Source: Flavobacterium sp. Sd200 (lineage in GTDB: Bacteria > Bacteroidota > Bacteroidia > Flavobacteriales > Flavobacteriaceae). From it: DNA of 64,000 bases. This document shows positions 50,533 to 61,920 of the stretch, piece by piece. How positions within the stretch are numbered: the first letter of the stretch is position 1; each line of letters starts with the position of its first letter. Position numbers and translations under genes: made by a program. Under the pieces are notes generated by a model. The model was not told the origin of the DNA, made no database searches, and was given only the letters and a program-made list of their open reading frames with translations. The stretch covers positions 1,116,001-1,180,000 of the forward strand of contig NZ_WUMN01000001.1 in the NCBI RefSeq assembly GCF_009826935.1. The letters run 5' to 3'.

Positions 50533-51381
50533 TTAGTTAAGTTGGTGGTATTCTATAAGGTTGTCTATTGGCCTTCTTAAAACATTACCAAGTGTAAGAC
50601 CATTGGCACCCAACACCTCGGCAAGCTCTGCTTTAAGGTAAAATGCAATAGAACCAACAAAGTGCACTTTTACATCGGCAGCATTGTCGTATTGTTTAAT
50701 ATAGTTATCAACAAACACCCGCATGGCTTCTTTGATAATTTTCTGGATAAACTCCTCGTCTTTATTCTGAATTAAAAACTTGGCAAATGTAGCCAGGTAA
50801 GCATTAGGATTTGGCTCTTTGTAAAGGTTGTGTTTAATGATGTCCGGATCAAGGTTATATTCCGACTCAAATTTTTCAGCCAGATGTTGTGGCATTTTAT
50901 TGAAATAATAAGCACGTACAAGATCGCGGCCAAAACGGTTACCACTACAATCATCCATAGCTATATATCCAAGAGACTGTACTTTTTGTTCCAGTTCTTC
51001 TCCGTTAAAATAACTACAGTTAGAACCTGTACCCAAAATACATATAATAGCTTTTTCGTTGTTTGGGTTTGTAGCATAGGCAGCTGCATAAGTATCTTCC
51101 CTTACACTAACATCGGCATTCGGGAAAAATTCTTTAAATACACCTGTCATGTATTTTTTCATCCTGTCAGTACCGCATCCTGCTCCATAAAAAAACAGGT
51201 TGGTTACTTCTTTACGGTTGTTGTAAATATCAAAACGTGCTTCAAGCCTTTCAAGAGCTTCCTGCTTGTTTATAACTTCGGGGCTAAGGCCAAGGGTTTG
51301 GGTAGTAAATAGCCTGTTGCCATTATCATCAAGTGCAATCCAGTCTGCTTTCGTTGCACCGCTGTCCACTAAAAGTTTCAT
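50533..51381 (-). CDS. BadF/BadG-family kinase, GlcNAc-kinase-like
   Basis: A 282-aa ASKHA-fold kinase. The phosphate-1 motif is LLVDSGATKADW, the phosphate-2 motif is CILGTGSNCSYF, and the FGRDLVRAYY part is typical of N-acetylglucosamine kinases of this family. It would phosphorylate amino sugars released during wall recycling. It is the first gene before mgsA, so the flux of an imported sugar is linked to glycolytic overflow. Confidence 0.8.
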   Translation of the reverse strand: MKLLVDSGATKADWIALDDNGNRLFTTQTLGLSPEVINKQEALERLEARFDIYNNRKEVTNLFFYGAGCGTDRMKKYMTGVFKEFFPNADVSVREDTYAAAYATNPNNEKAIICILGTGSNCSYFNGEELEQKVQSLGYIAMDDCSGNRFGRDLVRAYYFNKMPQHLAEKFESEYNLDPDIIKHNLYKEPNPNAYLATFAKFLIQNKDEEFIQKIIKEAMRVFVDNYIKQYDNAADVKVHFVGSIAFYLKAELAEVLGANGLTLGNVLRRPIDNLIEYHQLN

Positions 51382-51488
51382 GTGTCAGGGATTTTTGTTT
51401 GGGTTAGTATGGGATTAAGTTTGGGTACTTAATTTTATTATTTTATTACTATATGCTTACGATAGGGTTAAGCCGTTTGCATAAAAAA

Positions 51489-51525
51489 ATAAAGCCCCGC
51501 CTTTATGCAAAAGACGGGACTTTAT
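51489..51525 (-). terminator. gapA terminator
   Basis: Bases 51489-51504 pair with 51510-51525. The two mismatches on the + strand become G-U wobbles in the leftward RNA, giving a 16-bp stem specific to the minus strand. Confidence 0.85.
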
Positions 51526-51532
51526 ATAAATA

Positions 51533-52558
<1,026 letters not shown>

Positions 52559-52581
52559 TTAATACTAATCGTGTGAGATTC

Positions 52582-53568
52582 TTAAATTGAAACGATGTCG
52601 GATACTTTTATAAGTTCCTGATTTATTTGCGACTTGCCTTTTACTGCAAGTTCAAGAGGTGTAAGCACAACTTCGTCTTTAATAAGACCAACCATATAGT
52701 TGCTGTTGCCTTCTAAAAGAGTTTCTACAGCTTTAACACCAAGCCTGCTGGCAAGCACCCTGTCAAAACAAGATGGCGAACCGCCACGCTGCATATGGCC
52801 AAGTATAGATACACGCACATCATATTCCGGCATGTTTGTATCAAAATATTCTTTAAGCTCAAAAGCACTTTTACCGCTTCTGTCGCCCTCGGCAATAACT
52901 ACTATGCTTGATGATTTACCTGAAGCTTTACTCTTTTTAAGCGACTCTACAAGCCTGTCAAGTCCCATATCTTCTTCAGGAATAAGTATTTCTTCAGCAC
53001 CTGCGCCAATACCTGCATTAAGTGCAATGTGGCCTGCATCGCGCCCCATTACCTCTACAAAGAAAAGCCTGTTGTGTGAACTAGCTGTATCGCGGATTTT
53101 ATCTATAACCTCTACTACTGTATTTAGGGCAGTATCGTAGCCAAGTGTAAAGCTGGTACCATAAATATCATTATCTATTGTACCCGGAATTCCTATTACA
53201 GGGAAACCATATTCTGCATTAAATATAAGACCTCCGGTAAAACTACCATTACCTCCAATAACCACAAGAGCATCTATACCTTCTTTAACCAAATTGGCAT
53301 GAGCCTTTTTGCGCCCTTCTGGAGTCATAAATTCTTTAGATCTTGCCGATTTAAGAACCGTCCCCCCTTTATTAATGATATTATTTACACTACGGGGACC
53401 CATATCTTTAAAGTCGCCTTCTATCATTCCCTGATAGCCCCTGTAGATTCCTGTACATTCTATTTTATGATAAGCACAGGTACGAACAACAGCTCTGATT
53501 GCGGCATTCATACCTGGTGAATCTCCTCCTGAAGTGAGAACGCCTATTTTTTTAATATTAACTGACAT
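52582..53568 (-). CDS. pfkA: 6-phosphofructokinase
   Basis: A 328-aa PFK of the PfkA group. It has GVLTSGGDSPGMNAAIR at the N-terminus, PGTIDNDI with the catalytic Asp, and the ADP/effector loops. At the Mg-ATP site it reads GGNGS: Asn107 replaces the Asp usual in GGDGS. This may be a lineage feature. It commits fructose-6-phosphate to glycolysis and is upstream of gapA. Confidence 0.95.
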   Translation of the reverse strand: MSVNIKKIGVLTSGGDSPGMNAAIRAVVRTCAYHKIECTGIYRGYQGMIEGDFKDMGPRSVNNIINKGGTVLKSARSKEFMTPEGRKKAHANLVKEGIDALVVIGGNGSFTGGLIFNAEYGFPVIGIPGTIDNDIYGTSFTLGYDTALNTVVEVIDKIRDTASSHNRLFFVEVMGRDAGHIALNAGIGAGAEEILIPEEDMGLDRLVESLKKSKASGKSSSIVVIAEGDRSGKSAFELKEYFDTNMPEYDVRVSILGHMQRGGSPSCFDRVLASRLGVKAVETLLEGNSNYMVGLIKDEVVLTPLELAVKGKSQINQELIKVSDIVSI

Positions 53569-53701
53569 TTTTTAGTATTTGATTGTAAAATTAATAATTT
53601 AATATGATTAATATATTTGTTTTTAGGTTATAATATAAAAAACGCAGATTTTCAATCGTTTTCGTTAATAAGTTTTTTTGAAAGTAATGTTAATTATAAC
53701 C

Positions 53702-53742
53702 AAAAAAGCAAGCTTATCTTTAAAAATAAGCCTGCTTTTTTT
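53702..53742 (-). terminator. tamB terminator
   Basis: Bases 53702-53717 pair with 53726-53741 (16 bp, one A-C mismatch), with A/T runs on both sides. It is upstream of pfkA and downstream of the tamB stop. Confidence 0.75.
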
Positions 53743-53777
53743 CATTTTATAAAATTTTAGAAATCCTAATCAGATAT

Positions 53778-56700
53778 TTAATCGGTTTCAGGTATACGCT
53801 CCGGTTCTTTATCTTCGTCAGTTCCCTTCTTCTTATTTCGCGAATCTCCAAATTGTATATAATCAGGAGCAAGTTCAGAATCGGGAATATCGGTACCCCT
53901 GTTGTTATTATCAGGTTCGTCGTTTTTTGCCTTTTTAAATACTTTCCATATCAACTCACTAAAAGTATCAAAATCAACATCCCATGTAAGTCCAACTCCC
54001 TGAGTATAACCTATACCCTCTCCTAAAAAGTTAATATCATTTTCGCGGTTAAAAACTCTTGCCTTAAATGTGCCGTCGTCGTTAAGCCTTAACTGAACCT
54101 CTACATTTCCTACTACTGCCGATTGGTTTACACCGCCCACAGGCACACCCAGCACACCGTTAACGGTTATCCTGTCGTTTATTTGAGACGAGAGTGTAAG
54201 CCCAAATTGTGAATTGGTTTCTACATACGGATTACGGTCTGCCTGAACATAATTAACACCTACTTTTACTTTGCTCTGCTCATCAGTAAACAGGTCGTTA
54301 AACATGCTGCTGGCACGCTCAAACAAACTTCCGTAAACAGCCGTACTGGCATTAGTCTGGCTTATAAAACTACCGGTAGACAATAGTGATAATGCTTGGG
54401 TTTGTCGCGTGTCCATATCACTTAGCTTATAATCAAGATCTGATTTAAGCGTAGAACTCACACCAGGGAAGTTAATATTAAAATCAGGCTCAGGTGCCGT
54501 AATGTTTCCGTTAAGCGTAATGGCAACCTCTACCGGAATGCTCCTGCTAAACGATGCAGATTCCAACAGTACCGATGGGTTTGCCTGTGTTTTATAAACC
54601 GCCTCAAGATTAAGTTTAGCCTTGGTAGGGTCGCCCTCCCATACAATACTTCCCCCCTCTTTTACCACAAACTTTTTATCGAACAGTCCACCATACTTAA
54701 AATTATACTGTCCCTGCCTAACCGAATAGTCTCCCCACATATTAAACTTACCGAGGGTATTGATATTTAAAAGCATCAAACCATCTCCGGTTGCTGTAAG
54801 ACTGTGCCCTGTGTTTTTATCGATCACCACCTCCAGCTTGGCGTCGGGTGTAATGTTAAGCTCAAAATTAAGTTCAAGGCCTTTATACACTTTAGCGTCT
54901 TTGGCAACAACACCTTTACCTTTGTTTAGTTTTTCCTGCGGACTTAAAAAATGTATAAATGCGGCATTATTAGTACCCGTAGCTCCGGTATTATTGATAT
55001 TAAGTTTAATATCGGTATCTTTTGCCGACTCAGCATTTACATCTATAACAAGTGCCGTTGTAGGCCCGGTTAATGTAGCCTCTCCCTTAATAAAAGCTGT
55101 TCCGTAATACAGAGCGTCATCAGAATCTTTAGTATCAAGCACCAGTAACCTATCCGATGTTATTTTAAGGTCAAGCCCCCAATTCTTAAAGAAATCGTGT
55201 TTTAAACTTCCGTTAAGCCTGCCTTTGGTTTTGTATTTTGAATCGGTTAGCTCTATATTCCTGAAAAAGATCAGCTCTTCGGTAAGGTCTACAGTTGCAT
55301 TCTCTTCAAAATTAAAGTCAGTGTTCAGGTAACCTACCCTGAGCCCACCTCCTTTAATATACAAACGCCCGTCTATTTCAGGCTTTTTGGCATTCCCCAC
55401 AATAGCAGCCCTACCGGAAGCTTTACCCCTTATTTCGGGGAATATTGTTTTTAAGAAAACCTCCAACGGACTCAGATCGAAATCAGAAAACGTAGCATCG
55501 AGCGACAGTAGTGTTTGTTTGTCTACAATTTCTATATTACCGCTTGTTGCGAAGGTTTCTTTATCATCTTTAGTAAGCGTTGTGTTGATATTGAATTTCC
55601 TTAACGAACGGTCTCCGGTAACCTGCAAACTCATATCGCCCAAATTATGTTGGTTGATGCGAAGCGTATCTATAGTTAACGACGATGCAGGCGTAAATTC
55701 ATTTCTGTTTTGTTTTAAGCTTACTTCGCCGTTTAATCGACCTCCAAAATTGAGGCTGTCTAAGGTTGGTGTTATTTTCCTGAGGTCTACATCATTAAAT
55801 GAAAGCCTCACGTCTTTATAGGTAGAATCCCGAAGTATCCCACTAACCTCTACTCTTTGGTCATTATGAGACATCGATATTTTGTCTACCGAAAAGTTAG
55901 TAAGCTTTTTATTGAATATTATCTTGTTATCCTTGGTGTCGTTCTCATTTATAAACCATTGGAAATCTTTAAAATTGATCTCTGATTTTTTAAACCCAAC
56001 TACAGAGTTCCTGTCTTTATCTATTGTATGGAAAAGGTTAAGCTTAAAAAGGTCGGCCGCTTTTTTGCCTCCTTTAAATTCTGTACGAACATACAGTGTG
56101 TCGTTACGGGTAATATTGATAAGGCTAAAATCAGTCACTTTGTAACCTTTAGTGCGTGCACTGTCTATACTGACATAGGCATTATAAAGCGGATTTTTAT
56201 TATCAACATCTATACTTATGTTATTAAAATAGTTATTATAAGCAGTGATCTCGGGCGAATTAAATGCGAGTTTAAATTCTCCCCTGTCGCTATTAACTTT
56301 TCCGCGCAGGCGCGTGTTTTGCCCAACAGTTACTTCCGGCAACACAATTTCAACTACCTTATTGTATATCGTCAGGTCAAAATCGAGATACTGACCTTTC
56401 TTGAGTTTATGCGGAGAATAATTTGTGTAAAGGCTGCCTACGGCATTTTCCATAAGCTTGGGCAACTGTCCAACATCAAACTTTCCTGTAACCCTGCCAT
56501 CAATAATATCAGTAGAATTCACAGTTAGTGCGCGCACATTGTTCTCATCAAAAGATGAAGCGACAAAAAAGTCTTCAAAATAATAACTGTCTTTACTGTT
56601 TTGATAAGACAGTCTCGAAATTTGAAGTTTACCAGCTATATCATTTATATTATTGCCTTTGGCATCAAATATAAGATCTCCCTTAAAAATAGAGAGTGTA

Positions 56701-58328
56701 TCTTTTTTCATCAGTTTTAAGGCTACGAGGTCGGCATAGTCTACCTGGGCATGAAAATCAAACTCTTTTTTCTTTTTACCCATATCTACAAGGCCATCAA
56801 AGCTCATGAGAAGGTTAGGGTCGTTGCTGTTTACCTTACCTTTAAAATAAGGCCATTTAAACCTGCCATCTACCGTAATATTTTTGTAAACATATTTATT
56901 ATAGGTAAACCCGGTTATATCTCCACTAACAGTAGTATTTAAAGATTCCTTATTAAAACCGCGACCGTCTATATCTAAATGCAGGGTTGTGTTACCTATG
57001 GTTTTAACATCGGCAATTGCCCCCAGGTTAAAATCAGTTAGGTCTATGGTGCCGGTATAAGCTGCTTCCGAAGGTTTATTGTAATCCTTAACCGAAAAAT
57101 TAGCATTAGCCTCACCCAACCCGGACATGATATACATCCTCGTATCTATATCCTGTTTGGTAAGTGTAGCATGACCAACCATATCTACGCGACCAAATTT
57201 GCCCAATAATACTGGGAGACTATTTCCTAAAATGCGTGGCATTATGGCTTTAAGATTTTCGTAATTAGAAGTTATCCTGTCAAAATCGCCATTCATGTAA
57301 AAACCCGGGCCTTTTTTGTCAAACAGATGCCTGAAGTTTACCGAACCTATAATTTCAGAATCGTTGCCATCCAGCAATTTAAGATTATACAATACAAAAT
57401 TGTTTAATGGCCCTTTAAGCGTTGTAGACAGGTAATACTTTTGGTTTTTACCAAACTCATTATAAAAATAGTTAAGTTCGTTACTGGATATTGTTGCCCT
57501 GTTTACTGCAAAATCAAACTTTACTTTATTTATAAAGTCTTTCATTTGCTCACGTGTATAAGTAAGCGTAACATGGCCTTTTAATACCGACTCAGCCGTT
57601 ACCAATTCCAAGTCTTTTAATTTAATATTGGTCTTGGTATAAGAAAACCCTGCCTTAAGGTTCTTTACGAAAAGGCCACGATGGTCTAACAGCGAAAGCT
57701 TTTTAATATCGGCACTAACATCACCACCTTTAATATAAAAGTCTTTAAGCTCGCCGTTAAGCTTTTTAAAGTCAAGCACACGCGGTGTTACCGCATTTTC
57801 GTTAGTAAGCCTGTACCTGCCGTTAGTTACAAACAACCTGCCGGAACGAAGCCTGAACTTGCCGCTGCCGGGTTTGCCATTATCAAAACTTTTTACAAAA
57901 ACATCAAGGTTAGAACTATTTTCTCCCTTGTAGGTTTTCATATGAAAATTAAGTTTTTCTGCACGTATGGTTCCAAACTTTAAGTTGCTTTGGGCAATAG
58001 CCCTAAAATTAAGAACATTGGTTTGAAGCCTGTTGGCAGATGCAAGAGTATCATTATGATGGTCCATAATAAGCACCCCTTTTAATTTTACACCGCCAAA
58101 TATAGATATGGCAACTTTATCTATATATATATGAGTACCAAACTCTTTATTTAAATAATTACCCGCATAATGCGCTATACCTGTTTGTACAAAAGGCAGC
58201 GACAGGGCTATGGCTACAAACAGCAAAAAAAGCAACAACCCTACCAGGGTGCGTATAACTATTTTTTTAAATTTTTTGATACTGCTATTTGTTTTAAATT
58301 TGTACTGTTTTTTGGGGTTGAAAGCCAA
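53778..58328 (-). CDS. tamB: TamB-like translocation/assembly module protein
   Basis: A 1516-aa envelope protein with one N-terminal membrane anchor (about 23-45), a very long repetitive beta region of the AsmA/TamB type, and a C-terminal DUF490 domain (about 1080-1500; DYSVRQGQYNFKYGG, FNINFPG, TQALSLLSTG). TamB-type proteins bridge the two membranes and move phospholipids or help assemble outer-membrane proteins. It is divergent from tsaD. No TamA gene is adjacent. Confidence 0.9.
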   Translation of the reverse strand: MAFNPKKQYKFKTNSSIKKFKKIVIRTLVGLLLFLLFVAIALSLPFVQTGIAHYAGNYLNKEFGTHIYIDKVAISIFGGVKLKGVLIMDHHNDTLASANRLQTNVLNFRAIAQSNLKFGTIRAEKLNFHMKTYKGENSSNLDVFVKSFDNGKPGSGKFRLRSGRLFVTNGRYRLTNENAVTPRVLDFKKLNGELKDFYIKGGDVSADIKKLSLLDHRGLFVKNLKAGFSYTKTNIKLKDLELVTAESVLKGHVTLTYTREQMKDFINKVKFDFAVNRATISSNELNYFYNEFGKNQKYYLSTTLKGPLNNFVLYNLKLLDGNDSEIIGSVNFRHLFDKKGPGFYMNGDFDRITSNYENLKAIMPRILGNSLPVLLGKFGRVDMVGHATLTKQDIDTRMYIMSGLGEANANFSVKDYNKPSEAAYTGTIDLTDFNLGAIADVKTIGNTTLHLDIDGRGFNKESLNTTVSGDITGFTYNKYVYKNITVDGRFKWPYFKGKVNSNDPNLLMSFDGLVDMGKKKKEFDFHAQVDYADLVALKLMKKDTLSIFKGDLIFDAKGNNINDIAGKLQISRLSYQNSKDSYYFEDFFVASSFDENNVRALTVNSTDIIDGRVTGKFDVGQLPKLMENAVGSLYTNYSPHKLKKGQYLDFDLTIYNKVVEIVLPEVTVGQNTRLRGKVNSDRGEFKLAFNSPEITAYNNYFNNISIDVDNKNPLYNAYVSIDSARTKGYKVTDFSLINITRNDTLYVRTEFKGGKKAADLFKLNLFHTIDKDRNSVVGFKKSEINFKDFQWFINENDTKDNKIIFNKKLTNFSVDKISMSHNDQRVEVSGILRDSTYKDVRLSFNDVDLRKITPTLDSLNFGGRLNGEVSLKQNRNEFTPASSLTIDTLRINQHNLGDMSLQVTGDRSLRKFNINTTLTKDDKETFATSGNIEIVDKQTLLSLDATFSDFDLSPLEVFLKTIFPEIRGKASGRAAIVGNAKKPEIDGRLYIKGGGLRVGYLNTDFNFEENATVDLTEELIFFRNIELTDSKYKTKGRLNGSLKHDFFKNWGLDLKITSDRLLVLDTKDSDDALYYGTAFIKGEATLTGPTTALVIDVNAESAKDTDIKLNINNTGATGTNNAAFIHFLSPQEKLNKGKGVVAKDAKVYKGLELNFELNITPDAKLEVVIDKNTGHSLTATGDGLMLLNINTLGKFNMWGDYSVRQGQYNFKYGGLFDKKFVVKEGGSIVWEGDPTKAKLNLEAVYKTQANPSVLLESASFSRSIPVEVAITLNGNITAPEPDFNINFPGVSSTLKSDLDYKLSDMDTRQTQALSLLSTGSFISQTNASTAVYGSLFERASSMFNDLFTDEQSKVKVGVNYVQADRNPYVETNSQFGLTLSSQINDRITVNGVLGVPVGGVNQSAVVGNVEVQLRLNDDGTFKARVFNRENDINFLGEGIGYTQGVGLTWDVDFDTFSELIWKVFKKAKNDEPDNNNRGTDIPDSELAPDYIQFGDSRNKKKGTDEDKEPERIPETD

Positions 58329-58407
58329 ACAACAAAAGTAGATAATTTTACAATCGTTAATAAGCCTTTAACCGTTTTTTAGTAACTCAAAATCTGTGCC
58401 TCAAAAT

Positions 58408-59430
58408 ATGGCAGAAAACCCAACATACATACTATCTATAGAAAGCTCATGCGATGATACTGCGGCCGCTGTAATGTGCAACGACAAAGTGCTTAGCAAT
58501 GTTGTGGCAGGACAAAAAATACACGAGCAATATGGAGGCGTAGTGCCCGAACTTGCCTCACGTGCACACCAGCAAAACATAGTTCCGGTTATAGATGTTG
58601 CGCTGGAAAGGGCCGGCATACAAAAATCGCAGCTTAGTGCGGTTGCCTTTACACAGGGGCCTGGGCTAATGGGATCTTTATTAGTGGGCAGCTCGTTTGC
58701 AAAATCTATGGCGCAGGCTCTGAATGTACCACTGATAGCGGTTAACCACATGCAGGCGCACATACTTGCCCATTTTATAGACGAAGAGGGTTTTGATAAA
58801 CCTGTTTTTCCGTTCCTGGCCATGACCATTAGTGGCGGACACACACAAATTGTTAAGGTAAACAGCTTTTTTGACATGCAGGTTATTGGCGAAACGACCG
58901 ATGATGCCGTTGGCGAAGCTTTTGATAAAAGTGCCAAAATTCTTGGCCTTCCCTATCCCGGTGGGCCATTGGTAGATAAATATGCCCAGCTTGGCAACCC
59001 AAAGGCCTTTGCTTTTACCAAACCTAAAGTGCCGGGGCTCGATTTTAGCTTTAGCGGATTAAAAACCCAGATACTTTATTTTGTACAAAAAAATATTGCC
59101 GCCAATCCTAATTTTATAGCCGAAAACATAAATGATATTTGTGCTTCTATACAGCACACCATCATTAATATTTTAATGGACAAGCTGAAACTGGCTGTAA
59201 AAGAAACAGGTATTAAACAGGTAGCCATTGGCGGAGGGGTTTCGGCAAATAGCGGTATCCGTAAGGCGCTGACCGATGCACAAAAAAAATACGGATGGAA
59301 AACCTTTGTTCCTAAATTTGAATATACTACCGACAACGCTGCCATGATAGGCATTGTAGGCTACCACAAATATTTAGAGCAGCAGTTTAGCGATGCTGCT
59401 ACAACATCTAAAGCAAGAATAGAACTGTAA
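58408..59430 (+). CDS. tsaD: tRNA N6-threonylcarbamoyladenosine transferase TsaD
   Basis: A 340-aa enzyme from ATG 58408 (a GTG 12 bp upstream is an alternative). Motifs are ILSIESSCDDTAAAV, metal-binding HMQAH (NHMQAHILAHF), the GLDFSFSGLKT substrate loop, GGGVSANSGIR and a DNAAM end. It transfers threonylcarbamoyl to A37 of ANN-decoding tRNAs. Its stop overlaps the rsmE start by one base, so translation is coupled. Confidence 0.97.
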   Translation: MAENPTYILSIESSCDDTAAAVMCNDKVLSNVVAGQKIHEQYGGVVPELASRAHQQNIVPVIDVALERAGIQKSQLSAVAFTQGPGLMGSLLVGSSFAKSMAQALNVPLIAVNHMQAHILAHFIDEEGFDKPVFPFLAMTISGGHTQIVKVNSFFDMQVIGETTDDAVGEAFDKSAKILGLPYPGGPLVDKYAQLGNPKAFAFTKPKVPGLDFSFSGLKTQILYFVQKNIAANPNFIAENINDICASIQHTIINILMDKLKLAVKETGIKQVAIGGGVSANSGIRKALTDAQKKYGWKTFVPKFEYTTDNAAMIGIVGYHKYLEQQFSDAATTSKARIEL

Positions 59431-60137
59431 TGCAACTATTTTATAACCCCGATATTAATCCCGGCGCTGCATCTTTTTTATTTGATAAAGAAGAAAGCCG
59501 ACATATTGTAAAAGTACTGCGTAAAAAAGAAGGCGACAGTGTACATATTACAAACGGCAAAGGATATTTATTTAGCTCTGAAATTATTTTTGCCAACGAA
59601 AAAAAATGTGAGGTAAAAATAACTGATGAGCAATTCTTTGAAGCTATACCCTACTCTCTTCATCTTGCGGTTGCCCCTACCAAGCTTAACGACCGTTATG
59701 AATGGTTTTTAGAAAAGGCTGTTGAAATTGGCATTACAGAGATCACACCCATTATTTGCGACCACAGCGAACGTACTGTTTTTAAAGCCGACCGTTTTGA
59801 AAAAATATTGCAAAGTGCCATGAAACAGTCTTTACAATATTATATGCCGGTGTTGCATGAGCCTACGCCATTCAGCACTTTTGTCAGCAATCAAAAAACA
59901 GGACAGCTTTTTATTGCACACTGCGAGGAGACTGATAAAAAACTATTAAAACATGTCCTGCAGCCACAACAGCAGGTTACAATACTGATAGGCCCGGAGG
60001 GCGATTTCTCTAATAAAGAAATTACACAGGCTTTGAGTTTAAACTACGTTCCGGTGTCGTTAGGAAACACCCGTTTGCGTACAGAAACCGCTGCAATTGT
60101 AGCAGGACACAGTGTTGCTTTTATAAACGAAAATTAG
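59430..60137 (+). CDS. rsmE: 16S rRNA m3U1498 methyltransferase RsmE
   Basis: A 235-aa SPOUT methyltransferase. N-terminal RNA-binding part: FDKEESRHIVKVLRKKEGD. C-terminal SAM knot: IGPEGDFSNKEI and SLGNTRLRTETAAI. It modifies the ribosomal decoding region. It is translationally coupled to tsaD and ends at a strong hairpin. Confidence 0.95.
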   Translation: MQLFYNPDINPGAASFLFDKEESRHIVKVLRKKEGDSVHITNGKGYLFSSEIIFANEKKCEVKITDEQFFEAIPYSLHLAVAPTKLNDRYEWFLEKAVEIGITEITPIICDHSERTVFKADRFEKILQSAMKQSLQYYMPVLHEPTPFSTFVSNQKTGQLFIAHCEETDKKLLKHVLQPQQQVTILIGPEGDFSNKEITQALSLNYVPVSLGNTRLRTETAAIVAGHSVAFINEN

Positions 60138-60145
60138 CATAAACA

Positions 60146-60178
60146 TATAAGGCCGAAAGCAATGCTTTCGGCCTTATA
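60146..60178. terminator. Bidirectional terminator between rsmE and ddl
   Basis: Bases 60146-60160 and 60164-60178 form a perfect 15-bp stem around AAT, between convergent genes. Confidence 0.9.
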
Positions 60179-60204
60179 TATTTATGTTGACTATCGTAAA
60201 AAAA

Positions 60205-61188
60205 TTATTTCAGCAAACGTTTCCTGTTTAAAGCCAGTTTTATTTCGTTGTCAAACAAATCGCTCATGGCTATTCCGGCATGCTGTGCCTGCTGCGGAAA
60301 TATACTTTGCGGAGACAGTCCCGGATTGGTATTAATTTCTATAAAATGAGGCTCTCCATCCATAACAATAAAATCAGTACGGCTAAAACCACTCATACCT
60401 AAAGCCTCATAAGCTTTGGCAGCCGTTTCGCGCACTCTTTGCTCAGTCGCTTCATCCAGGCGTGCAGGTGTAATCTCTTCTGATTTTCCGAGGTATTTGG
60501 CTTCATAATCAAAAAAGTCGTTATGAGACACTATTTCGGTCAATCCCAATACAGTGGTCTTGTCTTTATAATTAAGTACACCAACCGATACCTCTGTACC
60601 CTTAAGGTATGATTCTATAAGTATATCGCTGTCTTGGGCAAAAGCAAATTCAAGCGCTTTGTCAAGTTCGCTAATGTCATTTACTTTACTTACGCCAAGA
60701 CTGCTACCACTCTGATTAGGCTTCACCATAAAAGGCAAACCAAGAGTATCTACAATTTCCTGTGAAGTTATCACATCGCCTTTAGTAAGGTATATAGATT
60801 TTGCACGCGGTATATTAAATTTAGAAAGCACACTTAAAGTATCACGTTTATTAAACGTAAGCGCACTTTGATAAAAACCACAGCCTGTATATGGCAGGTT
60901 GAGTAGCTCCCAATAGGCCTGCATATGGCCGTCTTCGCCCGGAGTACCGTGTATGGTATTTACAACAACGTCAAAAGTTATCTTTTTGCTGTCTTTTGTG
61001 AACGAAAAATCGCTTTTGTCTATGGCTGTTTTTTCATTATCAATAACCACATTCCATCCTTCAGGCAGTATATGTACCTCATAAGGTGTATATTTTGTAC
61101 GGTCAAGGTTGTTAAGTATCAGCTGGCCGCTGCGTATAGATATAACGGATTCATCTGAATATCCGCCCATTACTACTGCTATGTTCAT
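60205..61188 (-). CDS. ddl: D-alanine-D-alanine ligase
   Basis: A 327-aa ATP-grasp enzyme that makes D-Ala-D-Ala for peptidoglycan. Motifs: VVMGGYSDESVISIRSG at the N-terminus, HGTPGEDGHMQ, KPNQSGSSLGVSKV, and SRTDFIVMD with EINTNPGLSP for Mg/ATP. It is divergent from the PASTA gene, which also belongs to wall biology. Confidence 0.97.
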   Translation of the reverse strand: MNIAVVMGGYSDESVISIRSGQLILNNLDRTKYTPYEVHILPEGWNVVIDNEKTAIDKSDFSFTKDSKKITFDVVVNTIHGTPGEDGHMQAYWELLNLPYTGCGFYQSALTFNKRDTLSVLSKFNIPRAKSIYLTKGDVITSQEIVDTLGLPFMVKPNQSGSSLGVSKVNDISELDKALEFAFAQDSDILIESYLKGTEVSVGVLNYKDKTTVLGLTEIVSHNDFFDYEAKYLGKSEEITPARLDEATEQRVRETAAKAYEALGMSGFSRTDFIVMDGEPHFIEINTNPGLSPQSIFPQQAQHAGIAMSDLFDNEIKLALNRKRLLK

Positions 61189-61270
61189 TTAAATAGTGGT
61201 TTAATAGAGGCTTTTTGCCCACACAAAAATATCATTATTTGCTTAAACTCATAAAGTTTAGTATTATTTA

Positions 61271-61278
61271 TATCTTTG
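61271..61278 (+). promoter_or_regulatory. -7 promoter element of the PASTA/RluD operon
   Basis: TATCTTTG matches the Bacteroidota -7 consensus TAnnTTTG and lies 15 bp before the start codon at 61294, so the leader would be very short. I found no clear -33 TTTG at the usual distance. Confidence 0.5.
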
Positions 61279-61293
61279 CGAAAACTGATTTAC

Positions 61294-61920
61294 ATGAGCC
61301 TGAAGATTTTTTTGACAAGCAAAGTTTTTTTTAAACAGATAGGTATTGCAGTAGTCATCATTGTTGTAGTGGTGTTTTTGTTGCTGCAATGGCTTACCAT
61401 TACTACCAACCACGGAAACAAAATACCTGTGCCGGATTTGCGTAAACTTACTTTGACTAAGGCAGGAGAAAAGCTTGAGGGCATAGATTTGGAATACGTA
61501 GTGCTTGATACCGTAGATTTCAGGTCAGAATATCCTCCATATACCATTGTTGAGCAGGATCCACTGCCAAATACCAATGTAAAAGAGAACCGAAAAATAT
61601 ATATTAAGGTAAATGCGGGCGGTTATGCCGCTATTACCCTACCCGACCTTATACAAAAAACATACAGGCAGGCCATACCTACACTTAAAGCCATCGGACT
61701 TGAAGAGGGTACTAAAACCTATATTCCTTATCTGGCAAAAGATGTAGTTCTTGAAATGAAGCAAAACGGTAAAACCCTTAAGCCTGGCGATAAGGTTATG
61801 AAAGCCTCTAAAATAGACCTTATTTTGGGAGACGGAAAAATTGGCTTTCAGGATACTGACACTGTAACTGTTGTAAACGAAAATACCGAACTTCCGGCAA
61901 ATAATAAAGATGATGAATAG
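61294..61920 (+). CDS. PASTA-domain membrane protein
   Basis: A 208-aa protein from ATG 61294; an upstream TTG would add six residues over the promoter. One membrane helix (about 10-35) is followed by two PASTA repeats (about 45-110 and 115-180; VPDLRKLTLTKAGEKL, LPDLIQKTYRQAIPTL). PASTA domains bind uncrosslinked peptidoglycan stems. There is no kinase domain. It overlaps the rluD-like gene by 11 bp. Confidence 0.85.
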   Translation: MSLKIFLTSKVFFKQIGIAVVIIVVVVFLLLQWLTITTNHGNKIPVPDLRKLTLTKAGEKLEGIDLEYVVLDTVDFRSEYPPYTIVEQDPLPNTNVKENRKIYIKVNAGGYAAITLPDLIQKTYRQAIPTLKAIGLEEGTKTYIPYLAKDVVLEMKQNGKTLKPGDKVMKASKIDLILGDGKIGFQDTDTVTVVNENTELPANNKDDE

